Assembly: GCF_900105165.1 (NCBI RefSeq)
Contig: NZ_LT629740.1
Coordinates: 5,394,001 to 5,458,000 of the forward strand
DNA from: Mucilaginibacter mallensis
Lineage (GTDB): Bacteria; Bacteroidota; Bacteroidia; Sphingobacteriales; Sphingobacteriaceae
DNA length: 64,000 bases
Direction: 5' to 3'
The translations under genes were made by a program, and so were the position numbers. The stretch's first letter is position 1, and each line of letters begins with the position of its first letter. The notes below the pieces were generated by a model that saw nothing but the letters and a program-made list of their open reading frames with translations, made no database searches and had not been told where the DNA came from. Below are positions 52,843 through 60,555 of the stretch, one piece after another.

Positions 52843-53721
52843 TTAGATTTCAAACAAGTGTTTTTCAGCATGATACGATGAACGAACTAACGGTCCGCTT
52901 TCAACATATCTAAAACCCTTTTCTAAGCCAATTTGTTTGTAAAAGTTAAATTGATCGGGATGGATCCAGTCAATTACCGGGTGATGGTTACGTGTAGGCT
53001 GTAAATATTGGCCCAGGGTTAATATTTGCACACCTGCATTTAACAGATCATCCATCGCTTCCAAAACATCTTCTTCTCTCTCTCCCAAGCCCAGCATAAT
53101 GCCTGATTTAGTGCGCAGGCCCGCTTTTGATATATGGCTCAAAGCTTCAAGGCTACGGTCGTACTTAGCCTGTATACGCACTTCTTTAGTTAAGCGGCGC
53201 ACAGTTTCCAGGTTATGTGATACTACTTCGGGGCGTGTTTCCAGCACACGCTCCAAATTATCCCATATGCCCCTGAAATCAGGCAATAAAGTTTCCAGTG
53301 TAGTTTCAGGGCTTTCCCTGCGTATGGCATTTATAGTTTCGGCCCATATAATGGATCCGCCATCTTTCAAATCATCACGATCAACCGAGGTGATAACGCA
53401 GTGCTTAACCTGCATTAGTTTAACCGAGTTAGCTACGCGGTTGGGCTCATCCATATCAACAGCCAGCGGCCTGCCCGTGGCCACCGCGCAAAACGAGCAT
53501 GAACGGGTACAAATGTTACCCAATATCATAAATGTGGCTGTACCGGCACCCCAGCACTCGCCCATATTAGGGCAATTACCGCTTTCACAAATAGTATGCA
53601 GTTTATGTGTATCAACCAAACTGCGCACATGGGCATATTCTTTCCCTACCGGGAGTTTTACCCTAAGCCAATCAGGCTTACGTTGCTTTTGCTCAACCGG
53701 TACTACAGGCAAATCAATCAT
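52843..53721 (-). CDS. lipA: Lipoyl synthase
   Basis: Radical-SAM enzyme that inserts two sulfurs into octanoyl groups on E2/GcvH proteins. The 292-residue protein binds an auxiliary cluster through C45, C50 and C56 (CESGNCPNMGEC). The radical-SAM cluster uses C71, C75 and C78 (CTRSCSFC). The C-terminal RSSYHAEK carries the Ser ligand. All are intact. The upstream promoter region contains a CCCCCTAACC inverted repeat shared with the divergent OsmC gene. Confidence 0.97.
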   Translation of the reverse strand: MIDLPVVPVEQKQRKPDWLRVKLPVGKEYAHVRSLVDTHKLHTICESGNCPNMGECWGAGTATFMILGNICTRSCSFCAVATGRPLAVDMDEPNRVANSVKLMQVKHCVITSVDRDDLKDGGSIIWAETINAIRRESPETTLETLLPDFRGIWDNLERVLETRPEVVSHNLETVRRLTKEVRIQAKYDRSLEALSHISKAGLRTKSGIMLGLGEREEDVLEAMDDLLNAGVQILTLGQYLQPTRNHHPVIDWIHPDQFNFYKQIGLEKGFRYVESGPLVRSSYHAEKHLFEI

Positions 53722-53749
53722 AATGCAAATGTATGTAAAAACCCTTTAT

Positions 53750-53882
53750 CCCCCTAACCCCCTAAAGGGGGAACATTATCAATATTACAGTTTGTTGATG
53801 TTTAATGTGATTTTTTGAAATGATAAGCTAAATTTGCTTGCATAAATTAACTTAAAAATTCCTCCTTTAGGGGGTTAGGGGG
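53750..53882. repeat. CCCCCTAACCCCCTAAAGGGGG inverted repeat (second copy)
   Basis: The left arm from 53750 begins CCCCCTAACCCCCTAAAGG; the right arm ending at 53882 is TCCTTTAGGGGGTTAGGGGG. The arms pair across about 85 nt and sit between divergent lipA and OsmC starts. The right arm ends 4 bp before the OsmC ATG. Confidence 0.88.
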
Positions 53883-53886
53883 CTTT

Positions 53887-54288
53887 ATGGCAACTATAGA
53901 AACAACTTACCTGAGCGACTTAAGAACAGAAGCCACTCACTTACAATCGGGCACTAAAATTATTACTGACGCACCCACCGATAACCAGGGCAAGGGTGAA
54001 GCATTTTCACCAACCGATCTGCTTGCAGAATCATTAGCGGGCTGCGCGTTAACTACCATGGCCATTGCTGCGAGGCCGCATCATATTAACATGGACGGCG
54101 CTACCTGCGAGGTAACTAAAGTTATGGCACCCAACCCACGCCGCGTAGCCGAAGTTGTGCTAAATTTTAAATTCCCGAAGGAATATACTGCCGATGAAAA
54201 GAAAATATTGGAAAATGCTGCCTGGGGATGCCCGGTAGCCGTAAGCCTACACCCCGATCTGAAAAAGACGATGGACTTTGGGTGGTAG
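53887..54288 (+). CDS. OsmC/Ohr family protein
   Basis: The 133-residue protein resembles thiol peroxidases acting on organic hydroperoxides. The family pattern is present: LSDLRTEATH, AFSPTDLLAESLAGCALTTM with its Cys near residue 52, and ENAAWGCPVAVSLHPD with the second Cys near 118. Both reactive cysteines are visible. It is divergent from lipA. The branch is closer to YhfA/OsmC-like than to Ohr. Confidence 0.9.
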   Translation: MATIETTYLSDLRTEATHLQSGTKIITDAPTDNQGKGEAFSPTDLLAESLAGCALTTMAIAARPHHINMDGATCEVTKVMAPNPRRVAEVVLNFKFPKEYTADEKKILENAAWGCPVAVSLHPDLKKTMDFGW

Positions 54289-54293
54289 ATATT

Positions 54294-54384
54294 AAGTCGG
54301 AAAGTCAAGAAGTCCGAAAGACAGAAAGCTCAAAAAACCATTCTTTCTTTCGGACTTACCGACTTATGCGGACTTTCGGACTAA
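54294..54384. repeat. Word-built inverted repeat (unit AGTCCGAAAG)
   Basis: The left half reads AAGTCGGAAAGTCAAG, then AAGTCCGAAAGACAG; the right half is TTTCTTTCGGACTTACC, then GACTTATGCGGACTTTCGG. It fills the gap between the OsmC stop and the YtxJ stop. Confidence 0.8.
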
Positions 54385-54713
54385 GCTACTAAAACTTCCA
54401 GTGCTTCTTCTACAGAGATCTCCCCGTGCGACTGATCAAGAATGCATTCACCATCCTTAATTAAAAGCATTTGCGGCGATTCATGGTGCACCTGAAAGTC
54501 CTGTGCTATTTGACTTGATATATCGCGGTGTTTTATCAGATCTAAAAAATACAAGGGCATATCAGCAGGCAGTTTATCCCAATCCAATTCAAAACGCCTC
54601 TTTGCCATCATGCTGATAGAGCAGCGTGTGCTGTGTTTAAAAATCAAGCTATATCCCGGTTGAGCCTTTATCGCATCAATCTGGTTCGCTGATTCCAACG
54701 ATGTCCAATTCAT
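54381..54713 (-). CDS. ytxJ: YtxJ-type bacillithiol system monothiol protein
   Basis: A thioredoxin-fold protein of 110 residues with a single reactive C31 (KHSTRCSISMMAKRRFE), cis-Pro region HHESPQMLLIKDGE and closing hydrophobic tail. The family (bacillithiol system redox-active protein YtxJ) is thought to remove or reduce bacillithiol-mixed disulfides. Its presence implies that the organism makes bacillithiol, as many Bacteroidota do. A -7 box TATTTTTG lies upstream (54734-54741, minus strand). Confidence 0.85.
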   Translation of the reverse strand: MNWTSLESANQIDAIKAQPGYSLIFKHSTRCSISMMAKRRFELDWDKLPADMPLYFLDLIKHRDISSQIAQDFQVHHESPQMLLIKDGECILDQSHGEISVEEALEVLVA

Positions 54714-54804
54714 AAAAAATTTATTTGTAGCCGCAAAAATAACGTAATTACAGTCTAAGCCTGTATTACTTTTAAGCGATTGAATAAAAAATGATATTCA
54801 AATG

Positions 54805-54915
54805 TTAACGGGAGTGGTGAGGGTAAGAATCGTAAGCAGGGCATAATTTATTTGAGCATGATGCCAGGCTGCCAAGTGTTAAAGCTATAACTGCTATGTA
54901 AAGTATTTTTTTCAT
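54805..54915 (-). CDS. 36-residue small lipoprotein
   Basis: Reading the minus strand from ATG at 54915 gives 36 codons to TAA. The peptide has KK after the start, a hydrophobic stretch (ILYIAVIALTLGSL) and a textbook lipobox LASC with Cys20. The mature tail of 17 residues is CSNKLCPAYDSYPHHSR. Similar very small Cys/Tyr-containing lipoproteins (C-PAY pattern) occur in Bacteroidota. It lies between ribH and ytxJ on the same strand, 27 bp after the ribH-side gap. The function is unknown. Confidence 0.72.
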   Translation of the reverse strand: MKKILYIAVIALTLGSLASCSNKLCPAYDSYPHHSR

Positions 54916-54942
54916 CTTATCAATTTTCACTATTTACGGATT

Positions 54943-55437
54943 TTATCCCTTTAAGGTTTCAGCAAGATGCGCCATTTTTATTGCTGTAAACGCGGCCTCA
55001 TCTCCTTTATTACCATGTTTGCCCCCAGCACGGTCAAAAGCCTGTTGATGATTATCGGTAGTTAACACCCCAAATATAACCGGTTTTGAATATTTAATAG
55101 ATACATTGCTCACACCATTGGCAACAGCATTACAAATAAAATCGAAATGCCTTGTTTCGCCCTGTATAACACAGCCTAAACATATTACCGCATCTAATTT
55201 AAGGTTTTTCAACAATAAATCGGCACCAGCGGTTAGTTCAAAACTGCCGGGAACCTGGTAGGTGTATATATTTTCTGCTGTTGCACCATACTTTATCAGG
55301 TTTTCGTAAGCGCCCTGGTATAATGCATTGGTGATCTCTGCGTTCCATTCGGCTACTACAATACCAAAACTGTATGCCAATGCTGATGGGATCTCGCTGC
55401 CTGAAAAATCAGATAAATTTTTATGCTGAGTAGACAT
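54943..55437 (-). CDS. ribH: 6,7-dimethyl-8-ribityllumazine synthase
   Basis: Penultimate riboflavin step: condenses aminoribityl-uracil with dihydroxybutanone phosphate. At 164 residues it has the full family pattern: GIVVAEWNAEIT (substrate loop), VPGSFELTAGADLLL, VICLGCVIQGETRHFDFICN with the catalytic His, FGVLTTDNHQQAFDRAGG and KGDEAAFTAIKMA. It is downstream of the TPR gene on the minus strand with a word-built inverted repeat between. Confidence 0.96.
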   Translation of the reverse strand: MSTQHKNLSDFSGSEIPSALAYSFGIVVAEWNAEITNALYQGAYENLIKYGATAENIYTYQVPGSFELTAGADLLLKNLKLDAVICLGCVIQGETRHFDFICNAVANGVSNVSIKYSKPVIFGVLTTDNHQQAFDRAGGKHGNKGDEAAFTAIKMAHLAETLKG

Positions 55438-55449
55438 GGGTGGGGATGG

Positions 55450-55528
55450 TGAGGGTGGTTAGAGATTTGTGATTAGAGATTAATTAGTCGTTTAAATAAC
55501 TAATCTCTAATCACCATTCACTAATTAG
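55450..55528. repeat. Word-built inverted repeat (unit GTGATTAGAGATTA)
   Basis: GTGATTAGAGATTAATTA (55469-55486) pairs with TAACTAATCTCTAATCAC (55497-55514) with one mismatch and a 10-nt loop. Outer parts (GGTGAGGGTGG with CACCATTCAC) pair weakly. It runs into the TPR gene stop. Confidence 0.82.
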
Positions 55529-56204
55529 CTATCTGCGCTTCTGCGCGGGCAATGTATGCGTCAATATTTTGCGCTTCAGTGCTGGCAAAATAGTCGGTTT
55601 TTATTTTTTTGTATGTTTCATCAGCTGATTTGTAATCTTTTTCAGCTTCGTAAACTAAGCCTAGCTTTTTAAGGTACATAGGCGATAAAAATTTGTTTTT
55701 AGCCTTATCAGCTGCCTTTTTGAAATAAGTTTCAGCTTTGTCGTAATCTTTCAATTCAACATAAGCATCGCCTGTAGCACCTAAAGCTTCAGCGGCAACC
55801 ATGCTGTCATCGCCGTGGTAGCTGGTTAAGTTATCAATAGCTTTGCTGTATTCGCCTTTGTTTAAGTAAGCAACCCCTAAATAAAAGTAAGCAAGGTTAG
55901 CAGCTTTGGTGTTGCTGTACTCGCTCAATATTTTTGCAAATCCAGGATAACCTGCATCGCCGTTTATAGCTTTGTCCCAATCTTTTTTCTCCCAAAAATC
56001 CTGTGCAACGTGCATTTGGTTGGCAGCAGTTACCTCGCGTGGAGCAAGGTATACTTTAAGATAAATAAAATAGCCTGCAGCCATTACTATAACGGCTGCT
56101 ATAATAAACAACAAGCTTTTTTGGTTTTCAAGCACAAACTTTCCGCTTCTTCCAAGTTTGTTACTCTCTACTACAATGTTTGTATTGTCCTGCATTTTCG
56201 ACAT
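55521..56204 (-). CDS. TPR-containing membrane protein (YfgM-like)
   Basis: The 227-residue protein has a short cytosolic N-terminus, one transmembrane helix (about 30-49) and periplasmic tetratricopeptide repeats (NLAYFYLGVAYLNKGEYSKA, AEALGATGDAYVELKDYDKA, SPMYLKKLGLVYEAEKDYKS). The layout resembles YfgM, a chaperone-like partner of the Sec translocon, but similarity is mainly architectural. It is divergent from recF. Confidence 0.82.
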   Translation of the reverse strand: MSKMQDNTNIVVESNKLGRSGKFVLENQKSLLFIIAAVIVMAAGYFIYLKVYLAPREVTAANQMHVAQDFWEKKDWDKAINGDAGYPGFAKILSEYSNTKAANLAYFYLGVAYLNKGEYSKAIDNLTSYHGDDSMVAAEALGATGDAYVELKDYDKAETYFKKAADKAKNKFLSPMYLKKLGLVYEAEKDYKSADETYKKIKTDYFASTEAQNIDAYIARAEAQIAN

Positions 56205-56277
56205 TTCTATTCTAAAATTAAGTTTGCAAACTTACGGTTTTCTAAATTTTTCACAATACCTTTTGTATTAATTATTT

Positions 56278-56400
56278 AGTGAGTGGTGAGCAGTGAATAG
56301 TGCGTTGTTCTTTTCGCGCCAAATAACTATTAATAAGGACCTTATTCCGTTTTTGAAATTAACCGCTAACTACTCACCATTCACTACTCACTATTCATTA
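56278..56400. repeat. Word-built inverted repeat (unit AGTGAGTGGTGA)
   Basis: Left AGTGAGTGGTGAGCAGTGAA pairs imperfectly with the right complement TACTCACCATTCACTACTC. The middle holds a second palindrome AATAAGGACCTTATT (56331-56345). It ends at a -7 box TAACTTTG (56399-56406) 11 bp before recF. Confidence 0.75.
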
Positions 56401-56416
56401 ACTTTGTTCCCTCAAT

Positions 56417-57517
56417 ATGTATCTGCAACAATTATCCGTCATCAATTTTAAAAACTATGCCGAAGCTGAACTTACCTTCAGCGAGGGCGTGAACGCGTTT
56501 ACTGGTGACAATGGTGCAGGTAAAACTAATTTGCTGGATGCCATACATTACCTGTCGCTCTGCAAAAGCTATTTTAACCCTATTGATACACAGCAAATAA
56601 AGCAGGACACCGATTTTTTCATCATAAACGGCACTTTTAATAAAAACGATCACGATGAAAAAATAGCCTGCGCGGTTAAACGCAACCATAAAAAGCAGTT
56701 TAAACGCAATAAAAAGGATTACCAACGCCTGGCCGATCATATCGGTTTGTTCCCACTGGTAATGATATCGCCTTATGATACCAGTATTATAACCGAAGGC
56801 AGCGATGAGCGGCGCAAGTTTATTGATAATGTACTATCACAAACCGATAACCATTACCTGGATGAGGTAATCACCTATAATAAGATACTGAATAACCGCA
56901 ATGCCTTTTTAAAGCTGATTGCCGATACCGGCCGGTACGATCCGCATTTACTGGAGGTGATGGATGAACAACTGGTTGATGCTGGTAACAGCATCTTTAA
57001 AAAACGTAAAGCTTTTATGGAAAGCTTTACCGGTACATTCAACCAGCACTACCTGTTTTTAACCGGTGATGCCGAACGGGTTGAGCTTATATACGAGTCG
57101 CAGCTATTACAGGATGATTTTGCAGTACTGCTGAAAAAGAATGTTGAGCGTGATAGGGCCCTCGAGCGCACCACCGCCGGTATACATAAGGATGACCTGC
57201 TATTTGCTATTCACGGTATGCCGATGAAAAAGTTCGGTTCGCAAGGGCAGCAAAAGTCTTTCCTAATAGCACTTAAGCTGGCCCAGTACACATTTTTAAC
57301 CCGGCAAAAAGGATTTAAACCACTGCTGCTGCTGGATGATATTTTTGACAAGCTGGATGATAAGCGGGTAACCAAATTGATGAAAATGGTATCCGACAAT
57401 GATTTTGGCCAGGTTTTTATTACCGATACCAGCCTGAGCAGGGTGCAAAATATTTTTAGTGATATGGGCGTGCCCCTTAAATTATTTAAAGTTGCAGGAG
57501 GAATAGTTGATGCGTAA
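56417..57517 (+). CDS. recF: DNA replication and repair protein RecF
   Basis: SMC-like ATPase that loads RecA at gaps. The 366-residue protein has Walker A GDNGAGKTN (30-38), signature FGSQGQQKSFLIALKLAQ and Walker B LLLLDDIFDKLD. ERRKFIDNVLSQTDNHYL is the RecF family segment. It overlaps the following DUF721 gene by 11 nt. It sits apart from dnaA/dnaN/gyrB, as usual in Bacteroidota. Confidence 0.96.
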   Translation: MYLQQLSVINFKNYAEAELTFSEGVNAFTGDNGAGKTNLLDAIHYLSLCKSYFNPIDTQQIKQDTDFFIINGTFNKNDHDEKIACAVKRNHKKQFKRNKKDYQRLADHIGLFPLVMISPYDTSIITEGSDERRKFIDNVLSQTDNHYLDEVITYNKILNNRNAFLKLIADTGRYDPHLLEVMDEQLVDAGNSIFKKRKAFMESFTGTFNQHYLFLTGDAERVELIYESQLLQDDFAVLLKKNVERDRALERTTAGIHKDDLLFAIHGMPMKKFGSQGQQKSFLIALKLAQYTFLTRQKGFKPLLLLDDIFDKLDDKRVTKLMKMVSDNDFGQVFITDTSLSRVQNIFSDMGVPLKLFKVAGGIVDA

Positions 57518-57800
57518 AACAAATGATAAATCGCTAAAAGAGGCCATTGAGCAAATGCTTAATGTTTACAAAATAAAACGGAAGTTTGAGGAAACCTCTA
57601 TTGTAGCTGTTTGGCCCGAGCTGGTGGGCAAATCAGTAGCTAATCGTACCAAAGAGTTATATATCAGTAATAAAAAACTGTTTTTACGCATTGAATCATC
57701 CGTAATAAAAAGCGAGTTAATGATGATGCGCAGCCAGATCATCGGCAAGATAAACGATAAAGCTAAAGAGATTTTAGTAGAAGAGATCATCTTCCTGTAA
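57507..57800 (+). CDS. DUF721 (DciA-like) protein
   Basis: The 97-residue protein contains the DUF721 core: an N-terminal helix (LKEAIEQMLNVYKIKRKFEE), then VVAWPELVGKSVANRT-type sequence (AVWPELVGKSVANRTKELYI) and KLFLRIESSVIKSELMMMRS. In many bacteria DUF721 proteins include DciA, a loader of the replicative helicase, which fits coupling to recF. The overlap of 11 nt with recF indicates co-translation. The DciA role is inferred. Confidence 0.88.
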   Translation: MMRKTNDKSLKEAIEQMLNVYKIKRKFEETSIVAVWPELVGKSVANRTKELYISNKKLFLRIESSVIKSELMMMRSQIIGKINDKAKEILVEEIIFL

Positions 57801-57806
57801 ACGAAA

Positions 57807-57854
57807 AAAAGGTATACAACGCTTACTTTTTCAAATAAACACCATATACCTTTT
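57807..57854. terminator. Bidirectional hairpin between DUF721 gene and ndk
   Basis: AAAAGGTATA (57807-57816) pairs perfectly with TATACCTTTT (57845-57854) around a 28-nt loop. T-runs follow on both strands, and the site lies between convergent gene ends. Confidence 0.65.
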
Positions 57855-57890
57855 ACTATTTCGCTACCTTATATATAGGTATCAGAAAAC

Positions 57891-58310
57891 TTAGAATCTT
57901 TCGAACGCTGAGAAAAAGAAGTCGCCTTCAATCTTAGCGTTATCGTCAGAATCAGAACCGTGTACAGCGTTAGCGCTGATTGATTGTGCAAATTTTTGGC
58001 GGATAGTACCTACTTCTGCTTTCGCAGGATCGGTAGCACCAATTAATTTGCGGAAATCTTCAATAGCATTATCTTTCTCCAATATAGCCGCTACTATCGG
58101 GCCCGATGACATGAATTGGCAAAGCTCACCATAAAAAGGGCGCTCTTTGTGTACTTCATAAAACTGACCTGCTTTTTCAGGGCTCAAAGTGGTATATTTC
58201 ATTGCTACCAATTTAAAGCCGCTCTTTATGATCTGCTCTAAAATTCCGCCAATATGTCCGGCTGCAACAGCATCCGGCTTAATCATTGTAAATGTTCTGT
58301 TAGTTGCCAT
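57891..58310 (-). CDS. ndk: Nucleoside-diphosphate kinase
   Basis: Balances nucleoside triphosphates by phosphate exchange. The start at 58310 (MATNRTFTMIKPDAV) gives 139 residues, the family size; an upstream in-frame Met adds 8 unlikely residues. The catalytic phospho-histidine is H117 (ISANAVHGSDS), with KPDAV near residue 11 and ERPFYGEL. A -7 box TACTTTTG lies at 58331-58338 on the minus strand. Confidence 0.97.
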   Translation of the reverse strand: MATNRTFTMIKPDAVAAGHIGGILEQIIKSGFKLVAMKYTTLSPEKAGQFYEVHKERPFYGELCQFMSSGPIVAAILEKDNAIEDFRKLIGATDPAKAEVGTIRQKFAQSISANAVHGSDSDDNAKIEGDFFFSAFERF

Positions 58311-58508
58311 AATTTGTTTTAAAAACTGCCGCAAAAGTAATGTTTTTAATTAAAAAAATAAGTTCTGTATTGAATATGAGAATATTGGCAAATAATATAT
58401 CTCTATTATTAAAATTGTGTTAAGCTTTTTGCCTGTATAAAAAATGTTTTTGTATATATATCAATGAGTTGGAAATTTATTTAGCTTTGCAACTCTTTTT
58501 TAAATTGG

Positions 58509-59519
58509 ATGTTAGATACTGCTTCGCTTGTTAACCTTTTAGCACAGCCCAAAAAAATAGTCATAACAACCCATCATAAACCTGATGGCGATGCTATGGG
58601 ATCATCTTTGGGTTTGTATAATTATTTGATACAACTGGGCCACCATGCAAAGGTTATCACCCCTACCGATTATCCGCATTTTTTAAGCTGGATGCCCGGC
58701 AACGAAGAAGTTATCATCTATACAGATCATACCGAACAAAGCAACACGCTTATTGCCGATGCCGATATCATTTTTTGTCTGGACTTTAATGCCCTGAACC
58801 GCATTAATGAAATGGGTGAAAAGGTTGGAGAAAGCGCTGCACTGAAAGTGATGATTGATCATCACCTGGAACCGGCAGATTTTGACGACTACCGTTACTG
58901 GAACATCAATGCCTGTGCTACCGCGCAACTGGTATATACTTTTATTACCGATGTGCTTCATCATAAAGAGCTTGTTAATGCTGATGTAGCTACCTGTTTA
59001 TATACAGGCATCATGACAGATTCGGCCTCATTCCGTTTGCCAAATACTACCTCTGCCGTGCACCGTATAGCTGCCGACCTGATTGATGCAGGAGCGGTTA
59101 ACTGGCGCATACATGAGCTGGTATACAATAATGCATCTGAAAATCGCGTTCGCTTTCTAGGTCATTGCCTGGTTAACAGGCTGCAGGTTTATAACGAGTA
59201 TAACACCGCGGTTATAGCTGTTACCCATGATGATCTTGAGAAATATGATGTAATAACGGGTGATACTGAGGGGATTGTGAACTATGCCCTGGCAATAAGC
59301 AATGTACGTTTAGCGGTATTTATTGTGGAGCGAAAAGATAAAGTAAAACTTTCTTTGCGTTCAAAAGGCGATTTTCCAGCAAATGACATTTGTAAAAAGT
59401 ACTTTAGCGGCGGCGGCCACCGAAATGCGGCCGGCGGCGTATCAACTGACAGTCTTGAAGAGGTCGTCAATCAGTTCAAATTAATTTTACCGAAATATAA
59501 AAATCTATTAATACAATAA
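58509..59519 (+). CDS. nrnA: DHH-family phosphoesterase, NrnA-like
   Basis: A 336-residue DHH/DHHA1 enzyme that degrades short oligoribonucleotides and pAp. Metal ligands include D26 and D28 (KPDGDAMGSS), an Asp in IIFCLDFN, DHH (VMIDHHLEP) and D in GIMTDSASF. The C-terminal DHHA1 domain has GGGHRNAAGG near residue 305. The -7 box TAGCTTTG (58482-58489) is upstream. The next gene starts 7 bp after the stop, so the FKBP lipoprotein may be co-transcribed. Confidence 0.92.
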   Translation: MLDTASLVNLLAQPKKIVITTHHKPDGDAMGSSLGLYNYLIQLGHHAKVITPTDYPHFLSWMPGNEEVIIYTDHTEQSNTLIADADIIFCLDFNALNRINEMGEKVGESAALKVMIDHHLEPADFDDYRYWNINACATAQLVYTFITDVLHHKELVNADVATCLYTGIMTDSASFRLPNTTSAVHRIAADLIDAGAVNWRIHELVYNNASENRVRFLGHCLVNRLQVYNEYNTAVIAVTHDDLEKYDVITGDTEGIVNYALAISNVRLAVFIVERKDKVKLSLRSKGDFPANDICKKYFSGGGHRNAAGGVSTDSLEEVVNQFKLILPKYKNLLIQ

Positions 59520-59526
59520 AAATCAA

Positions 59527-60507
59527 ATGAAAAAAAACTTAATGTTTTTAGCTCTTGCATCACTGGGACTAGGATTAGCAAGCTGCAATGGCGGATTTAA
59601 AAAGGCTGATGGAGGGTTGTTGTATGATATATATACAACTAAAGGAAACCCAACTATACAACCCGGCGATTTTGTAAGCCTTAACCTGATAGTAAAAACC
59701 GATGGCGACTCTGTCTTATTCAGTAGCTATGAGGCTGGCCGCCAAATGCAAATGGCTGCTCAAAAGCCACAAACAAAAGGCGATATATTTACCGGCCTTG
59801 CAAAATTAGCTGAAGGTGATAGCGCTGCTATCAAGATCCCGGCTGATTCAATGTTTAAAAAAGGACAGCAAAAACCTCCGGGCTTCAAAGGCAACTGGAT
59901 TATCTACACCTTGAAAATTGAAAAAGTAATTGCAAAAGGTAACCTTACCGACCAGGTGTTTCAAGGCCGTGTTGCTGATTTTATAAAATCACAAGGCTTA
60001 GTACTTAAACAACAAGAGCCTGCTAAAATTAAAGCATACATTGCTCACCAAAAACTAACCGTTACGCAAACTGCTGATACTTTATACTACCAGATCACAC
60101 AACAAGGAACTGGACCAAAACCAGTTGTTGGCGATACTGTAGTGGTTAATTACACCGGCCGTTTACTTAATGGTAAAGTATTTGATACTTCAGTAAAAGA
60201 TACAGCAACCAAAGAGAAAATGCAGGTTGACCCGATGCGTCAATACAAACCTATCCATATTCCTGTTGGCGAAAAAAGAGTTATTGCAGGTTGGGATGAA
60301 GGATTGTTATTGTTAAACAAAGGTTCAAAAGCTACCCTGGTTGTACCATCAAGCCTTGCTTATGGCGAGCGTGGTGTATCAATTATTGGCCCATTCACAC
60401 CTATCGCGTTTGATGTTGAGATCATTGATATCATCAAACCAAACCCAAATGCTCCAAAACCACAAATGCCTATGATGCCTCAGGCACAAGCACCGGTTAA
60501 AAAATAA
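59527..60507 (+). CDS. FKBP-type peptidyl-prolyl isomerase lipoprotein
   Basis: The 326-residue lipoprotein has Cys20 (LASC). The C-terminal FKBP domain (about 190-305) is canonical: VVNYTGRLLNGKVFDTS, VIAGWDEGLLLLNKG, PSSLAYGERG and FDVEIIDI. The N-terminal half (about 30-140) repeats the same order in degenerate form (QPGDFVSLNLIVKTDGD, KLAEGDSAAIKIPADS, YTLKIEKV), so it is probably a second, inactive FKBP fold. It acts as an envelope folding catalyst. It is a tandem paralogue of the next gene and is followed by a terminator. Confidence 0.93.
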   Translation: MKKNLMFLALASLGLGLASCNGGFKKADGGLLYDIYTTKGNPTIQPGDFVSLNLIVKTDGDSVLFSSYEAGRQMQMAAQKPQTKGDIFTGLAKLAEGDSAAIKIPADSMFKKGQQKPPGFKGNWIIYTLKIEKVIAKGNLTDQVFQGRVADFIKSQGLVLKQQEPAKIKAYIAHQKLTVTQTADTLYYQITQQGTGPKPVVGDTVVVNYTGRLLNGKVFDTSVKDTATKEKMQVDPMRQYKPIHIPVGEKRVIAGWDEGLLLLNKGSKATLVVPSSLAYGERGVSIIGPFTPIAFDVEIIDIIKPNPNAPKPQMPMMPQAQAPVKK

Positions 60508-60516
60508 CATTTTAAT

Positions 60517-60548
60517 AAGCCTTTCCGTTAAAGCGGGAAGGCTTTTTG
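60517..60548 (+). terminator. Terminator between the two FKBP genes
   Basis: AAGCCTTTCCG pairs with CGGGAAGGCTT with one wobble pair, then a T-run. It lies 10 bp after the first FKBP stop and ends 8 bp before the second start. Confidence 0.88.
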
Positions 60549-60555
60549 TTTTCAG

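Noticed and set aside
53099..53818. 239-codon plus-strand frame opposite lipA
   Set aside because: Fully antisense to LipA with its intact iron-sulfur motifs and ends in the CCCCCTAA repeat.
14940..56400. Intergenic repeats as CRISPR arrays
   Set aside because: Repeats are inverted, degenerate and lack unique spacers of constant size; no cas genes are present.
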